A DNA stretch of 64,000 nt from Euptelea pleiosperma (Eukaryota; Streptophyta; Magnoliopsida; Ranunculales; Eupteleaceae): positions 1-64,000 of the forward strand of contig CM068548.1 in the NCBI GenBank assembly GCA_035048495.1, written 5' to 3'. The position numbers and the translations under genes are program-made. The notes under the pieces are model-generated. The model saw only the letters and a program-made list of their open reading frames with translations, did no database searches and was not told the DNA's origin. Positions 23,125-35,794 of this stretch are shown piece by piece. Position 1 is the first letter of the stretch; each line of letters starts with the position of its first letter.

Positions 23125-24904
23125 TAGAGGCGATAGAGGGGTGTGGTGGACTAACTCTCAGATCGAGTCAGTAAAAGGTTAGGACAGGTCCAACCGGGCG
23201 TCTACTTGAAAAAGCAAGCCCAAGATTTGGTAAAAAGTTGCCAAAAGGAGATACTGGAGTAGTGATTCTAAATGATGCACACCAAGCACAGATAATCCTA
23301 TACTAAACAATCAGGATATATTTTAGGCATTATCTTGTTAGTTTTGGGGCTAGAGTAGATTATGACAGTGGGCGGACCACTGGTTTATTTTTTAGCCGCC
23401 GGACTAACTGTATGCACTCAGAGGTTCTCACCAGGCTACACTCTTCAGAGCGAATCCTTTAGTACTAACTCTAGTTAACAACAAGGCAATCCGAAGCCTA
23501 GACAGACGTGCGGCACAATGGCTGTCTTAAGTACGTCCCAGACTAACCGGATTGGTCAAGTGTATAAGAAGAGTGTTCCCTCGGGTTAAGCTAGGGTTGG
23601 TGCGTGTTCCTAGTCCACACGCAACTAACCGCCGAATAGTCCAAGATGCCACGTCGAGCTCAGTGTACTTGAGTAGCAGGGACTTATGGGTGTGTTAGAC
23701 AACAGGGACCCGCGCTCGTGGTCTTATTTCGATTGGATGTTAAGCGGGTTCGCTTTGTGTGGATTTTTCCTCGAACACCGGGCTAATTGGCTCTACTTCT
23801 TGATTCTTTTTAATTAAATGGAGCCTTGGGATCAAATCAGTTGGAATGATGAGGTGGGTGATGAAATCCCACCAGTTTCAATTTGGAGCTGGGTCTGCTC
23901 TCTTAGAGTTGATTGATTAACGGCCACACCACGCAAGTCGAAGAATATGGATGCGAAAGCAAATAGACAAGCGGCAATGATGCACCCAATATGCTCTGTA
24001 TCGCACTCAAGGCGAGGATAGAGACTTACCTCCCGTGGGCCACGCCACGGGGTCTCCTCCGTGGGTTAGAGAGGGGTATCCTAATGGGCTTGGGCCCGAC
24101 TCCACCTCTTTGAGCTTTTGCTCTCTACCCACACTGGATCGTGTTCCTGCAGAAAAGTTAGATCACACGGTCTAGGTAGTTGGGATTCTATTTGGAAGAT
24201 CTTTGCCTTTTTAGGGTTCACAGAACAAGCACTGGATTTAGGCAAGTTTTTGAATTAATTTCCAAGTTCGAGATGGGTTAAAATTTAGGAATTCCCAGAT
24301 TGGAAAATACCTAGATTGGAAAGTTTCCCGAACTGTGGAGATCTTCCAAGAAAGATTTGATTGCGAGATCCCTTACAATTTTGGAAAATTTCCCAAAATT
24401 GAAATTCTGCTAGATTTGGGGTGTTTCCTTTTACAGACTTTTCCAAATTCGGAAGATTTCTAAAGATAGAAATTCTTCTAAAGAGGAAACTTCTAAGAGG
24501 GAAAACCCTAATTTAGCAAAGTTTCAAGATTTTAGAATCTTTCCAAAAATCGCAAATCCTTGATTGGTGATTTCTAAAAAATCTGCAGAATATAAAACCC
24601 TAATTTTTTTGAATTTTGAATTTATTATTTTTTTGGTATTTTTCACTTAATCTAGGGTTTCTAAAAAACCCTAGAACAAGATCTAGCAGTTATATGGAAA
24701 GCAGTAAAATTCCTAAATTATTACAAATTGCACTCGGCCTTCCGAGGCATTAAAAATAGTAATTTAAAAACTGCTAAAAATCAACAAAAACAAAAAATAG
24801 AAAGTTTCCCGAAAAGGTCGGGCTGGCCAAATTGAGCAGCTTTTCGCTTCAGCAACTTTCCAATTCCGTCTTTACGTCCTTTTTCGCACTCCCGAACACC
24901 CGAG
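23125..24904 (-). other. 5' leader of left unit, between PBS and ORF
   Basis: About 1.8 kb with no supported ORF. On the sense strand the first ~450 bp are AT-rich. Plant telomere-like AAACCCTA motifs occur near 24503, 24594 and 24671 on the plus strand. A strong splice-donor match AG/GTAAGT lies at 24031-24024 (minus). Pyrimidine-containing AG acceptor-like sites lie near 23150-23160 just above the ATG, so an intron in the leader is possible. Packaging and dimerisation signals would also be expected here but are not recognisable by eye. Confidence 0.6.
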
Positions 24905-24918
24905 CGGCAGCGGCGCCA
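24905..24918 (-). other. primer binding site, tRNA-Asp type (left unit)
   Basis: TGGCGCCGCTGCCG on the minus strand, two bases downstream of the LTR end. Plant tRNA-Asp ends in CGGCAACGGCGCCA, whose complement TGGCGCCGTTGCCG matches at 13 of 14 positions. The match decays after that. A PBS of this type is common in Athila/Tat elements. It fixes the minus orientation. Confidence 0.8.
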
Positions 24919-26581
24919 TTTGAAAATAGGATTTTTCCGCGTCGTTGGATCGGAAACCCTAACTTCAACAATATTTATAATTATCCGAGACTTTTAACCT
25001 GTAAAATGAGCAGTTTTGCATAGTGGCTCGTGTCGGATGTCGATCCGCACTCGGAATTAGTCGGGTTAGTGCAATAATGAACATAAAATGACAGATTCGT
25101 CCACAGAAATTGCTAATTAATGAGATGAGGCAGATGGAGATTGGGATTAAAACACTCCTTGAGATTTTGAGAAAACCATAAAAATTAACAACATTAATGG
25201 AATAAACTTAAAAATATAACCATGTCAAAACTTGATGCATTCATTAATCAAAAATAATTGTCAATACAAATCTTGAATCCAAACCATTACAAAACTACTG
25301 AATGAGCTAACTAGAAAGCAACTTAGTGATTTGGAGAGAGAGAGAACAAGAGACCTAGAGAGAGAAATTTTATTGAGAGAAAGAGAAAGCTAGAAAGATC
25401 TAGAAAGAGAGAGAGAGAGAGAAAGTTTTAGAGAGAGGACAAGAGTTTAGAGAGAATTAGAGAGCGAGAAGCTAGAGAGAGAAAGTTACCTCTCGATGCT
25501 TACCTTGAGATTTGGGATCGGCATGATGAATGGGCCCATGTGGGTATAGCCCCATTTTACAGTTGAGAAGAGCCTATCGGTTAGCAAGTGGTGGCTTGGT
25601 GTGGAGAAATGTGCACAGCCATTGATGTGGTACGGCCAAGTGGGTGGCTATGCTATTCACGGAGAGGAAAGTAGATGGCCTGGGAGGTGATTATGGAGGT
25701 AATCACAAGGGCGGAGCTGCAATTGGTGGTGAGGTGCAGACGTTGGTGGAGATCACGGCCTGGTGGTGGTCCTCATGGGGAGAGTTGCAGGTTTGCAACA
25801 CGCTTTGAAGGGGGTAGGAGGGTGTTGTGGCAGCAAGCGTACGGTGGAGATCCAAGGGACGAGGTTCTGGTTGCTAATTCGGTTGAGGAGTCAGCAGGCA
25901 GGGGCGGAGGTGCTTGCATGCGAGGTGGAATAGAAGGAGGAGGCGGTGGTTGGGGGTGCTGATTGCAGGCGAAGCAAACAGGCGAAGGCGGAGAGAAAGG
26001 ATGGTGGTGGAGCACGCGGGTCAGCAGCGTGAAGGGCGGACTGGTTGCAGCGGCAGGCGGAGGTGCAAGACAGAAGGAGGGGAGGAGTGCGGTGGTGGTG
26101 TTGCCGGCGTTGGACGGTGGAGCAACGTGAAGGAGGAGTTGGGCGGAGCAGCAACGGTGCTGCATGAGCAGCAGCAGGCGTCCTAGCAGGTGGCGGCAAA
26201 ACTAAAGTCGTTCAGCATGGCAGGCGAGGGGGTAAGCCGTGGGGGAGAAGTAAAAAGAAGAACGGCCGGAGTTGCAGGCCTGCAACTCCGGCGGAAGCAA
26301 AGAAGAAGAAGAAGAAGAAAAAGAAGAAGAAGAAGAAAGAGAAAAAAAAAAGAAGGGGATGACGGTTCGTGGTGTGGTGATGGTGGTGAGATAGAAGAGG
26401 AGAAGGGCGGAAGAGAAGAAGGCGTGGAAGATGAACCTGCCGGAGTTGCAGGTTCTCGCCGGAAAAGGAGAAGATGAAGAAGAAGAAAGGAAGAAGAAGA
26501 AAGAAAGGAAAAGAAGGAGAAGGAGGAGAGGAAAATGTAGGGAACGATTTTGGGGAAGGAGAGGAGGAGAGGGGAGAGGGA

Positions 26582-26617
26582 TTAGGGTTCGAACGAACCC
26601 TTCTCCTTCCTCTTATA
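26582..26617 (-). promoter_or_regulatory. LTR B core promoter: TATA-like box and telo-box
   Basis: Same arrangement as in LTR A: TATAAG at 26617-26612 and telo-box AACCCTAA at 26589-26582, minus strand. It would drive the left-hand internal unit. Confidence 0.45.
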
Positions 26618-26675
26618 AAGCTCCCTATTTCCATTAATGGAAATAGGGTATTTTTTTAAATAAAAAAAAAATATT

Positions 26676-26719
<44 letters not shown>

Positions 26720-26834
26720 TAAAATGCTACTTTTCTATGGGGAATCTCCCCAATTAGTGGACCCCCCATTTAATTAAAATTATTTTTGAAATTCGCGGGG
26801 TCCACTAACTGGTCGGACAGCGGGTCGATGCTGA

Positions 26835-27418
26835 TGGGCCCGGCTACTGGCCCACATGGACTGATGATGTCCATCGTCTCACAAGATGATGTGACAGGCA
26901 TTCTGAAGGCGATCGGATGGATGGTGACTTGATTGGGACCCAGATTGGTAGATCGACGGATCTAGAGAGATCCAACGGTCCGATTGAAGATCCAACGGTC
27001 CGATGGAAGATCCAACGGTCAGAAAGCTAAGGGAGATGAGATAGAGCCGATGGGCAGGAGTTCTGGGGTTAGGTCAGTAGATTCGAGGACCGAGAGATGA
27101 AGAGAGAGAGAATAAGGAGAGATGAGAGAAAAAGTATCAAAAAAAATGGAAAAAAGCACTGGCGGAGGGTCTGGAACCCTGTTCTTCACTGCGACCATCC
27201 TCACGCTTCTCCAGTAGAGTCGACTATCATTCTTTGCTGACTCATGTGGCTTTAAACGCTTTGGTCCGTCTCTTGGTCATTGGCTCTCCGGCTCTCTTCG
27301 TTCTTTGGGCCGACTTTATGGTCCTCTTATTCAGCCCATATTTGGCCCATATCTTCTAGTCATAGCATGTGGGCTCTTTAAGCTTTGATAATGGGCTTTC
27401 ATGATCGATTTGGGCCCA
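26835..27418 (-). promoter_or_regulatory. LTR B U3 element cluster: site II and MSA
   Basis: Same cluster as LTR A, offset 8,375 bp. The site II motifs begin at 26835, and the three MSA repeats are at 26968-27027. Confidence 0.5.
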
Positions 27419-27677
27419 CAAGTCTTGAGAATCGTCCCATCGGGTTTCCTGCGACAGAAGAAGCGCGTAATGAGACTTTATCAGAACGGCTTAATATCTA
27501 GACTTTCGAAAATGTGTTTAATGCATGCAAATATACCATTTCGTCCAGAAAAGTGTGTTCTACGCAACAGAAGAGACTCTTACGTAGAAAAGTAGGTAAA
27601 TAGAGTATTTTACGTAGGAGAATGCAATAACGCTAAAAGGATAATTGCTTAAAATAAGCACTTTTGAGCGAATATCA

Positions 27678-27689
27678 CAACCCCCAACC
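27678..27689 (-). other. polypurine tract of right unit
   Basis: Identical GGTTGGGGGTTG directly upstream (sense direction) of LTR B. Confidence 0.75.
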
Positions 27690-29215
27690 AGCATATTGCC
27701 AATCCTTGGCAATTAGTGCGAAATAAATGAGCTTAAAAGGGCTCTGCACATGCTGCACACTTTTTCATATTAGCTCCGGGAAAACACCGTTCGTCAAATC
27801 ATTGAATGGATGCAAAAACAGTTACATGCTAGCGAAGAGTTGGAAAGTATTTGCAAGACTACAGACTGATAATCATGACCCAGAATAGTCAGACTCTGCG
27901 TGTGTGTGTGCTCAACATTCTCATCATCCGACAGTAAAGATTTCTAGATCACCTCTAAGTTTTTATGCCTCGACCTCAAATCTCACACGTTTAGCACTCA
28001 GAATAGAATCACACAAGAAGGGTTTTCTTCTTTTCTCTCAATTTATATGTGAGGAGATGTATTGATATATGAAAGCAAAGATCTCACATATGTATTATTT
28101 GAAGGAAGGACATCTTTAACAGAAGAAGATCTCATGATTGGAATACCACTTCACTCGGGAACGTTAGATCAAACTCTATAGCTTCTCCTTCTCCAATCTC
28201 CACATTTTATGATCGTGCTATCCTAGAATCAAGTAGGACTTTCCTGGGTTGTAATGAGGCTTAGGTCAGGTGTAGAGAGATAAAGGAATACAGGATTTCA
28301 AAGATCTTGAGAGGATATTGCCATTTTCTTGAATTTTTCCTGTGACGTAACACCATTATCTGGTTCTTTTTCCTTTTTTCGTATTTTTCTCTTTTTCTTG
28401 ATATTTCTGAGACTGCTCAATTTCTTTTCAGCTCTTCTTCATACTTTCTTTTCATATTTTGTTTTCAGCTTGAACCACTTTCTTTTCCTTTTGATTCTTC
28501 TTCTTTACTTTTCTTTTCACGGTACACCCACATCAGTTATTCTTTTGTCCTTCTCAAAAGTAGGGTAGCTAGTAACACTTCGTAGCTGAACTGGGTTTTT
28601 GGTTAATGGGCTTACAAAGAAAAGGCTTTTATAGAAGGGTTCAAGGGGTTTCTAGTGAAGTATAATTCAGGTGAGTAAAAAGGCTGAATGGTTCAGAAAA
28701 AAATGGCCTAAATCATTTTCTAGGGTTTGCACTATCATGTATACTGTCTTGACTGGATACAAAGAAGGTTCTGTCGTAGTAATCCAATGTTGATGTCGTT
28801 CTGAGTTCCATGATCGAAGCAAAAGATAATGAGATCTCTCAACGAATATTGCGGGCATGAAGAATAGTGAGTCATCCATTGACTCGGGATTATTGTATAA
28901 CTCTCTAAAATGATTAAAGGCTCGAAAGCTCACTGGGTTAGGTCTCCACAATTATTCTTATAGGATCTCTAGAGTTTCAAAACTTAGGACGACTCTGATG
29001 TTGATAGTGTACAATTGTGCCAAATCTGAGTTTTTCTGAGTTTTCAAACCTGCTGTAGCCATGCTTGACTTGATTCAACGCTAACTTTAAACAAAAATTG
29101 ACATCCTCAATACTGACTTAACGGAGGTTTTCAGCTAATCAAAGTCAGGGTATTTGACACATTTTTGAAATTCTAGAAAACTTTTGGAGAACATCGGAAA
29201 TCACCCCAAAAACAA

Positions 29216-29252
<37 letters not shown>

Positions 29253-29655
29253 TATTTATCAAAAGGAATACATGAGTTTTGGTAAATACCCACCCCCAAC
29301 CAAAATATAGCACCGTCCTCGGTGCTCATGACCGGGACATAAAATGATAACAAATCAGTGATGATGATGCAAAGATTCAGGAAGGATGTTACCAAGTCGG
29401 CAAAAACTCGACAGTGTGTGATACCTGATGATTGGGAGAATGAATGTACCTGCATTTTTAGAGATATAACAATAATCACAAATGCATGAGACTCATGTAC
29501 TCTAGGAATACCGGAATTGCCTTTCCGAAAGCGCTAAGTTTTACGTCTTCAGCCAGACATGATGGGGGTATATCAAGTACCCCCAACCAGGATAAAACTC
29601 ATGGAGACTGAGTGAATCTGCAGTCTTCCTGACACCTAAGGTGGAACGGAGACAA
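27690..29655 (-). other. 3' internal non-coding region of right unit
   Basis: Second copy of the 3' internal region, with the same extra GGTTGGGGGT motifs. The T run is 32 nt (29218-29249) versus 31 in the left unit. No pol domains are seen. Confidence 0.7.
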
Positions 29656-31500
29656 CTATCCTATCCCTTGTCTAGGTATACCTGTGTAGAACAGGTCTTT
29701 CTCAGTGTAGACTGAGAGAAGGGCATTGAGCAGACCGACAAAAGTACGGAGTTGATCTGGGAGGGATCGAAGCTTCTCAGTAAAGATTGAGAGGAGAGTA
29801 GGAGTGGTTTCTCTGACCAGACCCGCAAAAACATTTAATTCCTCGGGGAGGGATAGAAGCTTCTCAGTAAAGACTGAGAGGGGAGTAGTAGTGGGTTCTC
29901 TGACCGTGGTTAGCAGAGCCGCAAACTCATTGAGTTTTGCGGGAATGTATCTGAATGGAGCAAACTCCTGCAGATCAGTAATACCAGAATTGTCTGACTC
30001 TGAGATGAAGTCAGACTCACAGTGTTCATGACACTTGGATAATATATCTTCGGGAGAGTCCTGAATTAGACTCTCTACGGCGCACGGGTCATCGATAATA
30101 TCGATGTGGGGTGACGGGTGAAAACTGTTGACCTCTTTCTCGATGTTTCCTAATGTGATAGGGATGTTCCAATCCCTGCACTCAATATGTTCCTCCTGGG
30201 TGGGGATCGGTAGGTCCAGGATAGCGGGAGGTCCATTTTCTAGACACGGCTCTACGGTGGGAATGTCTGTAACCAGTGCAGAGGTAGAATCATCAGAGAT
30301 AGAGATGGAACTGAGTTCCTCTGTGCTCGGTCTAGAAGTTGGTGCTGTTAAGGGCACCATAGATGGAGACACGGGTTCATCACTATTATTGCACAATCCA
30401 AGGGAGGTGGGGAGGAACGGTAGATCTATGACAGCAGGGATCCTACGATCGAGACAAAACTCAGTGTCATGATGATCATCTTCAGGGTCCAGGTTAGAAG
30501 GAGCAGTGGGAGAGTGAGAAATAGGTTGCTCTGAGGTAGGTTCAGGATGTGGTGCTTTTAAAGGCACCGAAGAAGGAAACACTGGCTCCTCAATAGTCTG
30601 GCTCGATCTAGGGGTGGGTACAACTTCTATTTCTTCCTCACAATGGTGGTACTGGGTCCAATTGTGCGGCTCGTCATTATAGACAGTGGCCATATCATTC
30701 TCCTCAAGATAGGCTAGTGGTGGGCTAGTGAATTTGACTTCCTCTCTCTCATTTTCTAATTGAACTAGACGTTGCTCCAAGCTCTCCAGAGATAGCTGTT
30801 GTTGGTGCTCTAGTCCTTTGAAATACTGTTGTTGCTGGGCAATGTACTGAGAGAGAAGGTCCTCTAGGCCGGGTTTAGTAGCCAACGGAGGTGGTTCAGC
30901 CAATGGGAGCTGAGGTGGCAACTCTTGATTGTAGTCCGACTGGGTATGAAAGTTGTAAGGCAAAGTGGAGTCTGGGACTAGTTGCTGACTCTGAAAATCC
31001 TGAGGGGCCCACTGTTGATCAGAATAGTCATTCTGTGGATATGACGGGTATTGGGATTGCGAGTATTGCCAGTCATACTCTCCATTGGGTTGATGGAACC
31101 CGGAAGGATAATTATCCTGAGGCAGTTGCTGCGGGAGGGCAGACTGTTCCCAACCAAAGTTATGGTGACTCCTATTATCTGGATAATAAGTGTTGTCATA
31201 GGAGGTCTGCAATGGGGAGGGAAAGGTACAGACATCTTGCTGGATAGGAGGGTAATATCCTACAGACTGGGAATGGTACAGAGGTTGCTGGACTGCGGCA
31301 CGAAGGGCAGAGACTGAATTTTTAAGCTCTTGGAGTACAGAATTGTACTCCGGATCTTGGTGATTATCATACCCTGTAGAAGTGTGCGAGACTGGAGTAT
31401 CATGATGATACGCAGAATTGTCATACCATTGTTGAGAGTGATCACCTCGATTCTCACAGAAACTGTAGTAGGTCTCATACAGAGGCCTTTCATCTGCCAT
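29656..31500 (-). CDS. Gag-like low-complexity protein of the retrotransposon (right unit)
   Basis: 614 residues, with the same translated sequence as the left-unit copy: a Tyr/Gln-rich N-terminus, a coiled-coil-like segment at 211-255, a 70-residue duplication, and a three-repeat tail. This copy is the one directly served by the 5'-most LTR (LTR C). Complete identity over 614 codons shows that the two internal regions separated very recently. It lacks enzymatic motifs, so mobility would need pol functions from a related element. Confidence 0.7.
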   Translation of the reverse strand: MADERPLYETYYSFCENRGDHSQQWYDNSAYHHDTPVSHTSTGYDNHQDPEYNSVLQELKNSVSALRAAVQQPLYHSQSVGYYPPIQQDVCTFPSPLQTSYDNTYYPDNRSHHNFGWEQSALPQQLPQDNYPSGFHQPNGEYDWQYSQSQYPSYPQNDYSDQQWAPQDFQSQQLVPDSTLPYNFHTQSDYNQELPPQLPLAEPPPLATKPGLEDLLSQYIAQQQQYFKGLEHQQQLSLESLEQRLVQLENEREEVKFTSPPLAYLEENDMATVYNDEPHNWTQYHHCEEEIEVVPTPRSSQTIEEPVFPSSVPLKAPHPEPTSEQPISHSPTAPSNLDPEDDHHDTEFCLDRRIPAVIDLPFLPTSLGLCNNSDEPVSPSMVPLTAPTSRPSTEELSSISISDDSTSALVTDIPTVEPCLENGPPAILDLPIPTQEEHIECRDWNIPITLGNIEKEVNSFHPSPHIDIIDDPCAVESLIQDSPEDILSKCHEHCESDFISESDNSGITDLQEFAPFRYIPAKLNEFAALLTTVREPTTTPLSVFTEKLLSLPEELNVFAGLVRETTPTLLSIFTEKLRSLPDQLRTFVGLLNALLSVYTEKDLFYTGIPRQGIG

Positions 31501-33280
31501 TAGAGGCGATAGAGGGGTGTGGTGGACTAACTCTCAGATCGAGTCAGTAAAAGGTTAGGACAGGTCCAACCGGGCGTCTACTTGAAAAAGCAAGCCCAAG
31601 ATTTGGTAAAAAGTTGCCAAAAGGAGATACTGGAGTAGTGATTCTAAATGATGCACACCAAGCACAGATAATCCTATACTAAACAATCAGGATATATTTT
31701 AGGCATTATCTTGTTAGTTTTGGGGCTAGAGTAGATTATGACAGTGGGCGGACCACTGGTTTATTTTTTAGCCGCCGGACTAACTGTATGCACTCAGAGG
31801 TTCTCACCAGGCTACACTCTTCAGAGCGAATCCTTTAGTACTAACTCTAGTTAACAACAAGGCAATCCGAAGCCTAGACAGACGTGCGGCACAATGGCTG
31901 TCTTAAGTACGTCCCAGACTAACCGGATTGGTCAAGTGTATAAGAAGAGTGTTCCCTCGGGTTAAGCTAGGGTTGGTGCGTGTTCCTAGTCCACACGCAA
32001 CTAACCGCCGAATAGTCCAAGATGCCACGTCGAGCTCAGTGTACTTGAGTAGCAGGGACTTATGGGTGTGTTAGACAACAGGGACCCGCGCTCGTGGTCT
32101 TATTTCGATTGGATGTTAAGCGGGTTCGCTTTGTGTGGATTTTTCCTCGAACACCGGGCTAATTGGCTCTACTTCTTGATTCTTTTTAATTAAATGGAGC
32201 CTTGGGATCAAATCAGTTGGAATGATGAGGTGGGTGATGAAATCCCACCAGTTTCAATTTGGAGCTGGGTCTGCTCTCTTAGAGTTGATTGATTAACGGC
32301 CACACCACGCAAGTCGAAGAATATGGATGCGAAAGCAAATAGACAAGCGGCAATGATGCACCCAATATGCTCTGTATCGCACTCAAGGCGAGGATAGAGA
32401 CTTACCTCCCGTGGGCCACGCCACGGGGTCTCCTCCGTGGGTTAGAGAGGGGTATCCTAATGGGCTTGGGCCCGACTCCACCTCTTTGAGCTTTTGCTCT
32501 CTACCCACACTGGATCGTGTTCCTGCAGAAAAGTTAGATCACACGGTCTAGGTAGTTGGGATTCTATTTGGAAGATCTTTGCCTTTTTAGGGTTCACAGA
32601 ACAAGCACTGGATTTAGGCAAGTTTTTGAATTAATTTCCAAGTTCGAGATGGGTTAAAATTTAGGAATTCCCAGATTGGAAAATACCTAGATTGGAAAGT
32701 TTCCCGAACTGTGGAGATCTTCCAAGAAAGATTTGATTGCGAGATCCCTTACAATTTTGGAAAATTTCCCAAAATTGAAATTCTGCTAGATTTGGGGTGT
32801 TTCCTTTTACAGACTTTTCCAAATTCGGAAGATTTCTAAAGATAGAAATTCTTCTAAAGAGGAAACTTCTAAGAGGGAAAACCCTAATTTAGCAAAGTTT
32901 CAAGATTTTAGAATCTTTCCAAAAATCGCAAATCCTTGATTGGTGATTTCTAAAAAATCTGCAGAATATAAAACCCTAATTTTTTTGAATTTTGAATTTA
33001 TTATTTTTTTGGTATTTTTCACTTAATCTAGGGTTTCTAAAAAACCCTAGAACAAGATCTAGCAGTTATATGGAAAGCAGTAAAATTCCTAAATTATTAC
33101 AAATTGCACTCGGCCTTCCGAGGCATTAAAAATAGTAATTTAAAAACTGCTAAAAATCAACAAAAACAAAAAATAGAAAGTTTCCCGAAAAGGTCGGGCT
33201 GGCCAAATTGAGCAGCTTTTCGCTTCAGCAACTTTCCAATTCCGTCTTTACGTCCTTTTTCGCACTCCCGAACACCCGAG
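31501..33280 (-). other. 5' leader of right unit, between PBS and ORF
   Basis: Copy of the left-unit leader. The same AG/GTAAGT donor-like site lies near 32400-32407 (minus), and AAACCCTA motifs occur in the AT-rich part near 32880-33050. No ORF is supported. Confidence 0.6.
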
Positions 33281-33294
33281 CGGCAGCGGCGCCA
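33281..33294 (-). other. primer binding site, tRNA-Asp type (right unit)
   Basis: TGGCGCCGCTGCCG on the minus strand, two bases downstream of LTR C in sense direction. It is identical to the left-unit site. Confidence 0.8.
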
Positions 33295-34957
33295 TTTGAA
33301 AATAGGATTTTTCCGCGTCGTTGGATCGGAAACCCTAACTTCAACAATATTTATAATTATCCGAGACTTTTAACCTGTAAAATGAGCAGTTTTGCATAGT
33401 GGCTCGTGTCGGATGTCGATCCGCACTCGGAATTAGTCGGGTTAGTGCAATAATGAACATAAAATGACAGATTCGTCCACAGAAATTGCTAATTAATGAG
33501 ATGAGGCAGATGGAGATTGGGATTAAAACACTCCTTGAGATTTTGAGAAAACCATAAAAATTAACAACATTAATGGAATAAACTTAAAAATATAACCATG
33601 TCAAAACTTGATGCATTCATTAATCAAAAATAATTGTCAATACAAATCTTGAATCCAAACCATTACAAAACTACTGAATGAGCTAACTAGAAAGCAACTT
33701 AGTGATTTGGAGAGAGAGAGAACAAGAGACCTAGAGAGAGAAATTTTATTGAGAGAAAGAGAAAGCTAGAAAGATCTAGAAAGAGAGAGAGAGAGAGAAA
33801 GTTTTAGAGAGAGGACAAGAGTTTAGAGAGAATTAGAGAGCGAGAAGCTAGAGAGAGAAAGTTACCTCTCGATGCTTACCTTGAGATTTGGGATCGGCAT
33901 GATGAATGGGCCCATGTGGGTATAGCCCCATTTTACAGTTGAGAAGAGCCTATCGGTTAGCAAGTGGTGGCTTGGTGTGGAGAAATGTGCACAGCCATTG
34001 ATGTGGTACGGCCAAGTGGGTGGCTATGCTATTCACGGAGAGGAAAGTAGATGGCCTGGGAGGTGATTATGGAGGTAATCACAAGGGCGGAGCTGCAATT
34101 GGTGGTGAGGTGCAGACGTTGGTGGAGATCACGGCCTGGTGGTGGTCCTCATGGGGAGAGTTGCAGGTTTGCAACACGCTTTGAAGGGGGTAGGAGGGTG
34201 TTGTGGCAGCAAGCGTACGGTGGAGATCCAAGGGACGAGGTTCTGGTTGCTAATTCGGTTGAGGAGTCAGCAGGCAGGGGCGGAGGTGCTTGCATGCGAG
34301 GTGGAATAGAAGGAGGAGGCGGTGGTTGGGGGTGCTGATTGCAGGCGAAGCAAACAGGCGAAGGCGGAGAGAAAGGATGGTGGTGGAGCACGCGGGTCAG
34401 CAGCGTGAAGGGCGGACTGGTTGCAGCGGCAGGCGGAGGTGCAAGACAGAAGGAGGGGAGGAGTGCGGTGGTGGTGTTGCCGGCGTTGGACGGTGGAGCA
34501 ACGTGAAGGAGGAGTTGGGCGGAGCAGCAACGGTGCTGCATGAGCAGCAGCAGGCGTCCTAGCAGGTGGCGGCAAAACTAAAGTCGTTCAGCATGGCAGG
34601 CGAGGGGGTAAGCCGTGGGGGAGAAGTAAAAAGAAGAACGGCCGGAGTTGCAGGCCTGCAACTCCGGCGGAAGCAAAGAAGAAGAAGAAGAAGAAAAAGA
34701 AGAAGAAGAAGAAAGAGAAAAAAAAAAGAAGGGGATGACGGTTCGTGGTGTGGTGATGGTGGTGAGATAGAAGAGGAGAAGGGCGGAAGAGAAGAAGGCG
34801 TGGAAGATGAACCTGCCGGAGTTGCAGGTTCTCGCCGGAAAAGGAGAAGATGAAGAAGAAGAAAGGAAGAAGAAGAAAGAAAGGAAAAGAAGGAGAAGGA
34901 GGAGAGGAAAATGTAGGGAACGATTTTGGGGAAGGAGAGGAGGAGAGGGGAGAGGGA

Positions 34958-34993
34958 TTAGGGTTCGAACGAACCCTTCTCCTTCCTCTTATA
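34958..34993 (-). promoter_or_regulatory. LTR C core promoter: TATA-like box and telo-box
   Basis: TATAAG at 34993-34988 and telo-box at 34965-34958, minus strand. This LTR is at the 5' end of the whole tandem element, so it is the best candidate for the genomic-length transcript. Confidence 0.45.
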
Positions 34994-35052
34994 AAGCTCC
35001 CTATTTCCATTAATGGAAATAGGGTATTTTTTTAAATAAAAAAAAAAATATT

Positions 35053-35095
<43 letters not shown>

Positions 35096-35210
35096 TAAAA
35101 TGCTACTTTTCTATGGGGAATCTCCCCAATTAGTGGACCCCCCATTTAATTAAAATTATTTTTGAAATTCGCGGGGTCCACTAACTGGTCGGACAGCGGG
35201 TCGATGCTGA

Positions 35211-35794
35211 TGGGCCCGGCTACTGGCCCACATGGACTGATGATGTCCATCGTCTCACAAGATGATGTGACAGGCATTCTGAAGGCGATCGGATGGATGG
35301 TGACTTGATTGGGACCCAGATTGGTAGATCGACGGATCTAGAGAGATCCAACGGTCCGATTGAAGATCCAACGGTCCGATGGAAGATCCAACGGTCAGAA
35401 AGCTAAGGGAGATGAGATAGAGCCGATGGGCAGGAGTTCTGGGGTTAGGTCAGTAGATTCGAGGACCGAGAGATGAAGAGAGAGAGAATAAGGAGAGATG
35501 AGAGAAAAAGTATCAAAAAAAATGGAAAAAAGCACTGGCGGAGGGTCTGGAACCCTGTTCTTCACTGCGACCATCCTCACGCTTCTCCAGTAGAGTCGAC
35601 TATCATTCTTTGCTGACTCATGTGGCTTTAAACGCTTTGGTCCGTCTCTTGGTCATTGGCTCTCCGGCTCTCTTCGTTCTTTGGGCCGACTTTATGGTCC
35701 TCTTATTCAGCCCATATTTGGCCCATATCTTCTAGTCATAGCATGTGGGCTCTTTAAGCTTTGATAATGGGCTTTCATGATCGATTTGGGCCCA
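35211..35794 (-). promoter_or_regulatory. LTR C U3 element cluster: site II and MSA
   Basis: Same cluster as LTR A, offset 16,751 bp. The site II motifs begin at 35211, and the three MSA repeats are at 35344-35403. As the 5'-most LTR of the leftward-reading element, this is the copy expected to control expression of the full unit. Confidence 0.5.

Larger units (their letters stand above)
24921..27677 (-). repeat. LTR B (central, shared), 2,757 bp
   Basis: Second copy of the LTR, offset 8,374 bp from LTR A. The only differences I found are in homopolymers: the long T run is 34 here versus 33 in LTR A. In element orientation it is the 3' LTR of the right-hand unit (27678-36053) and the 5' LTR of the left-hand unit, a position typical of an element expanded by LTR-LTR recombination. 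Confidence 0.95.

Noticed and set aside
19303..33296. Hidden reverse transcriptase, integrase or protease in frameshifted pieces
   Set aside because: No YxDD-, HHCC-, DD35E- or D(S/T)G-like clusters were found in any listed frame of the internal regions.
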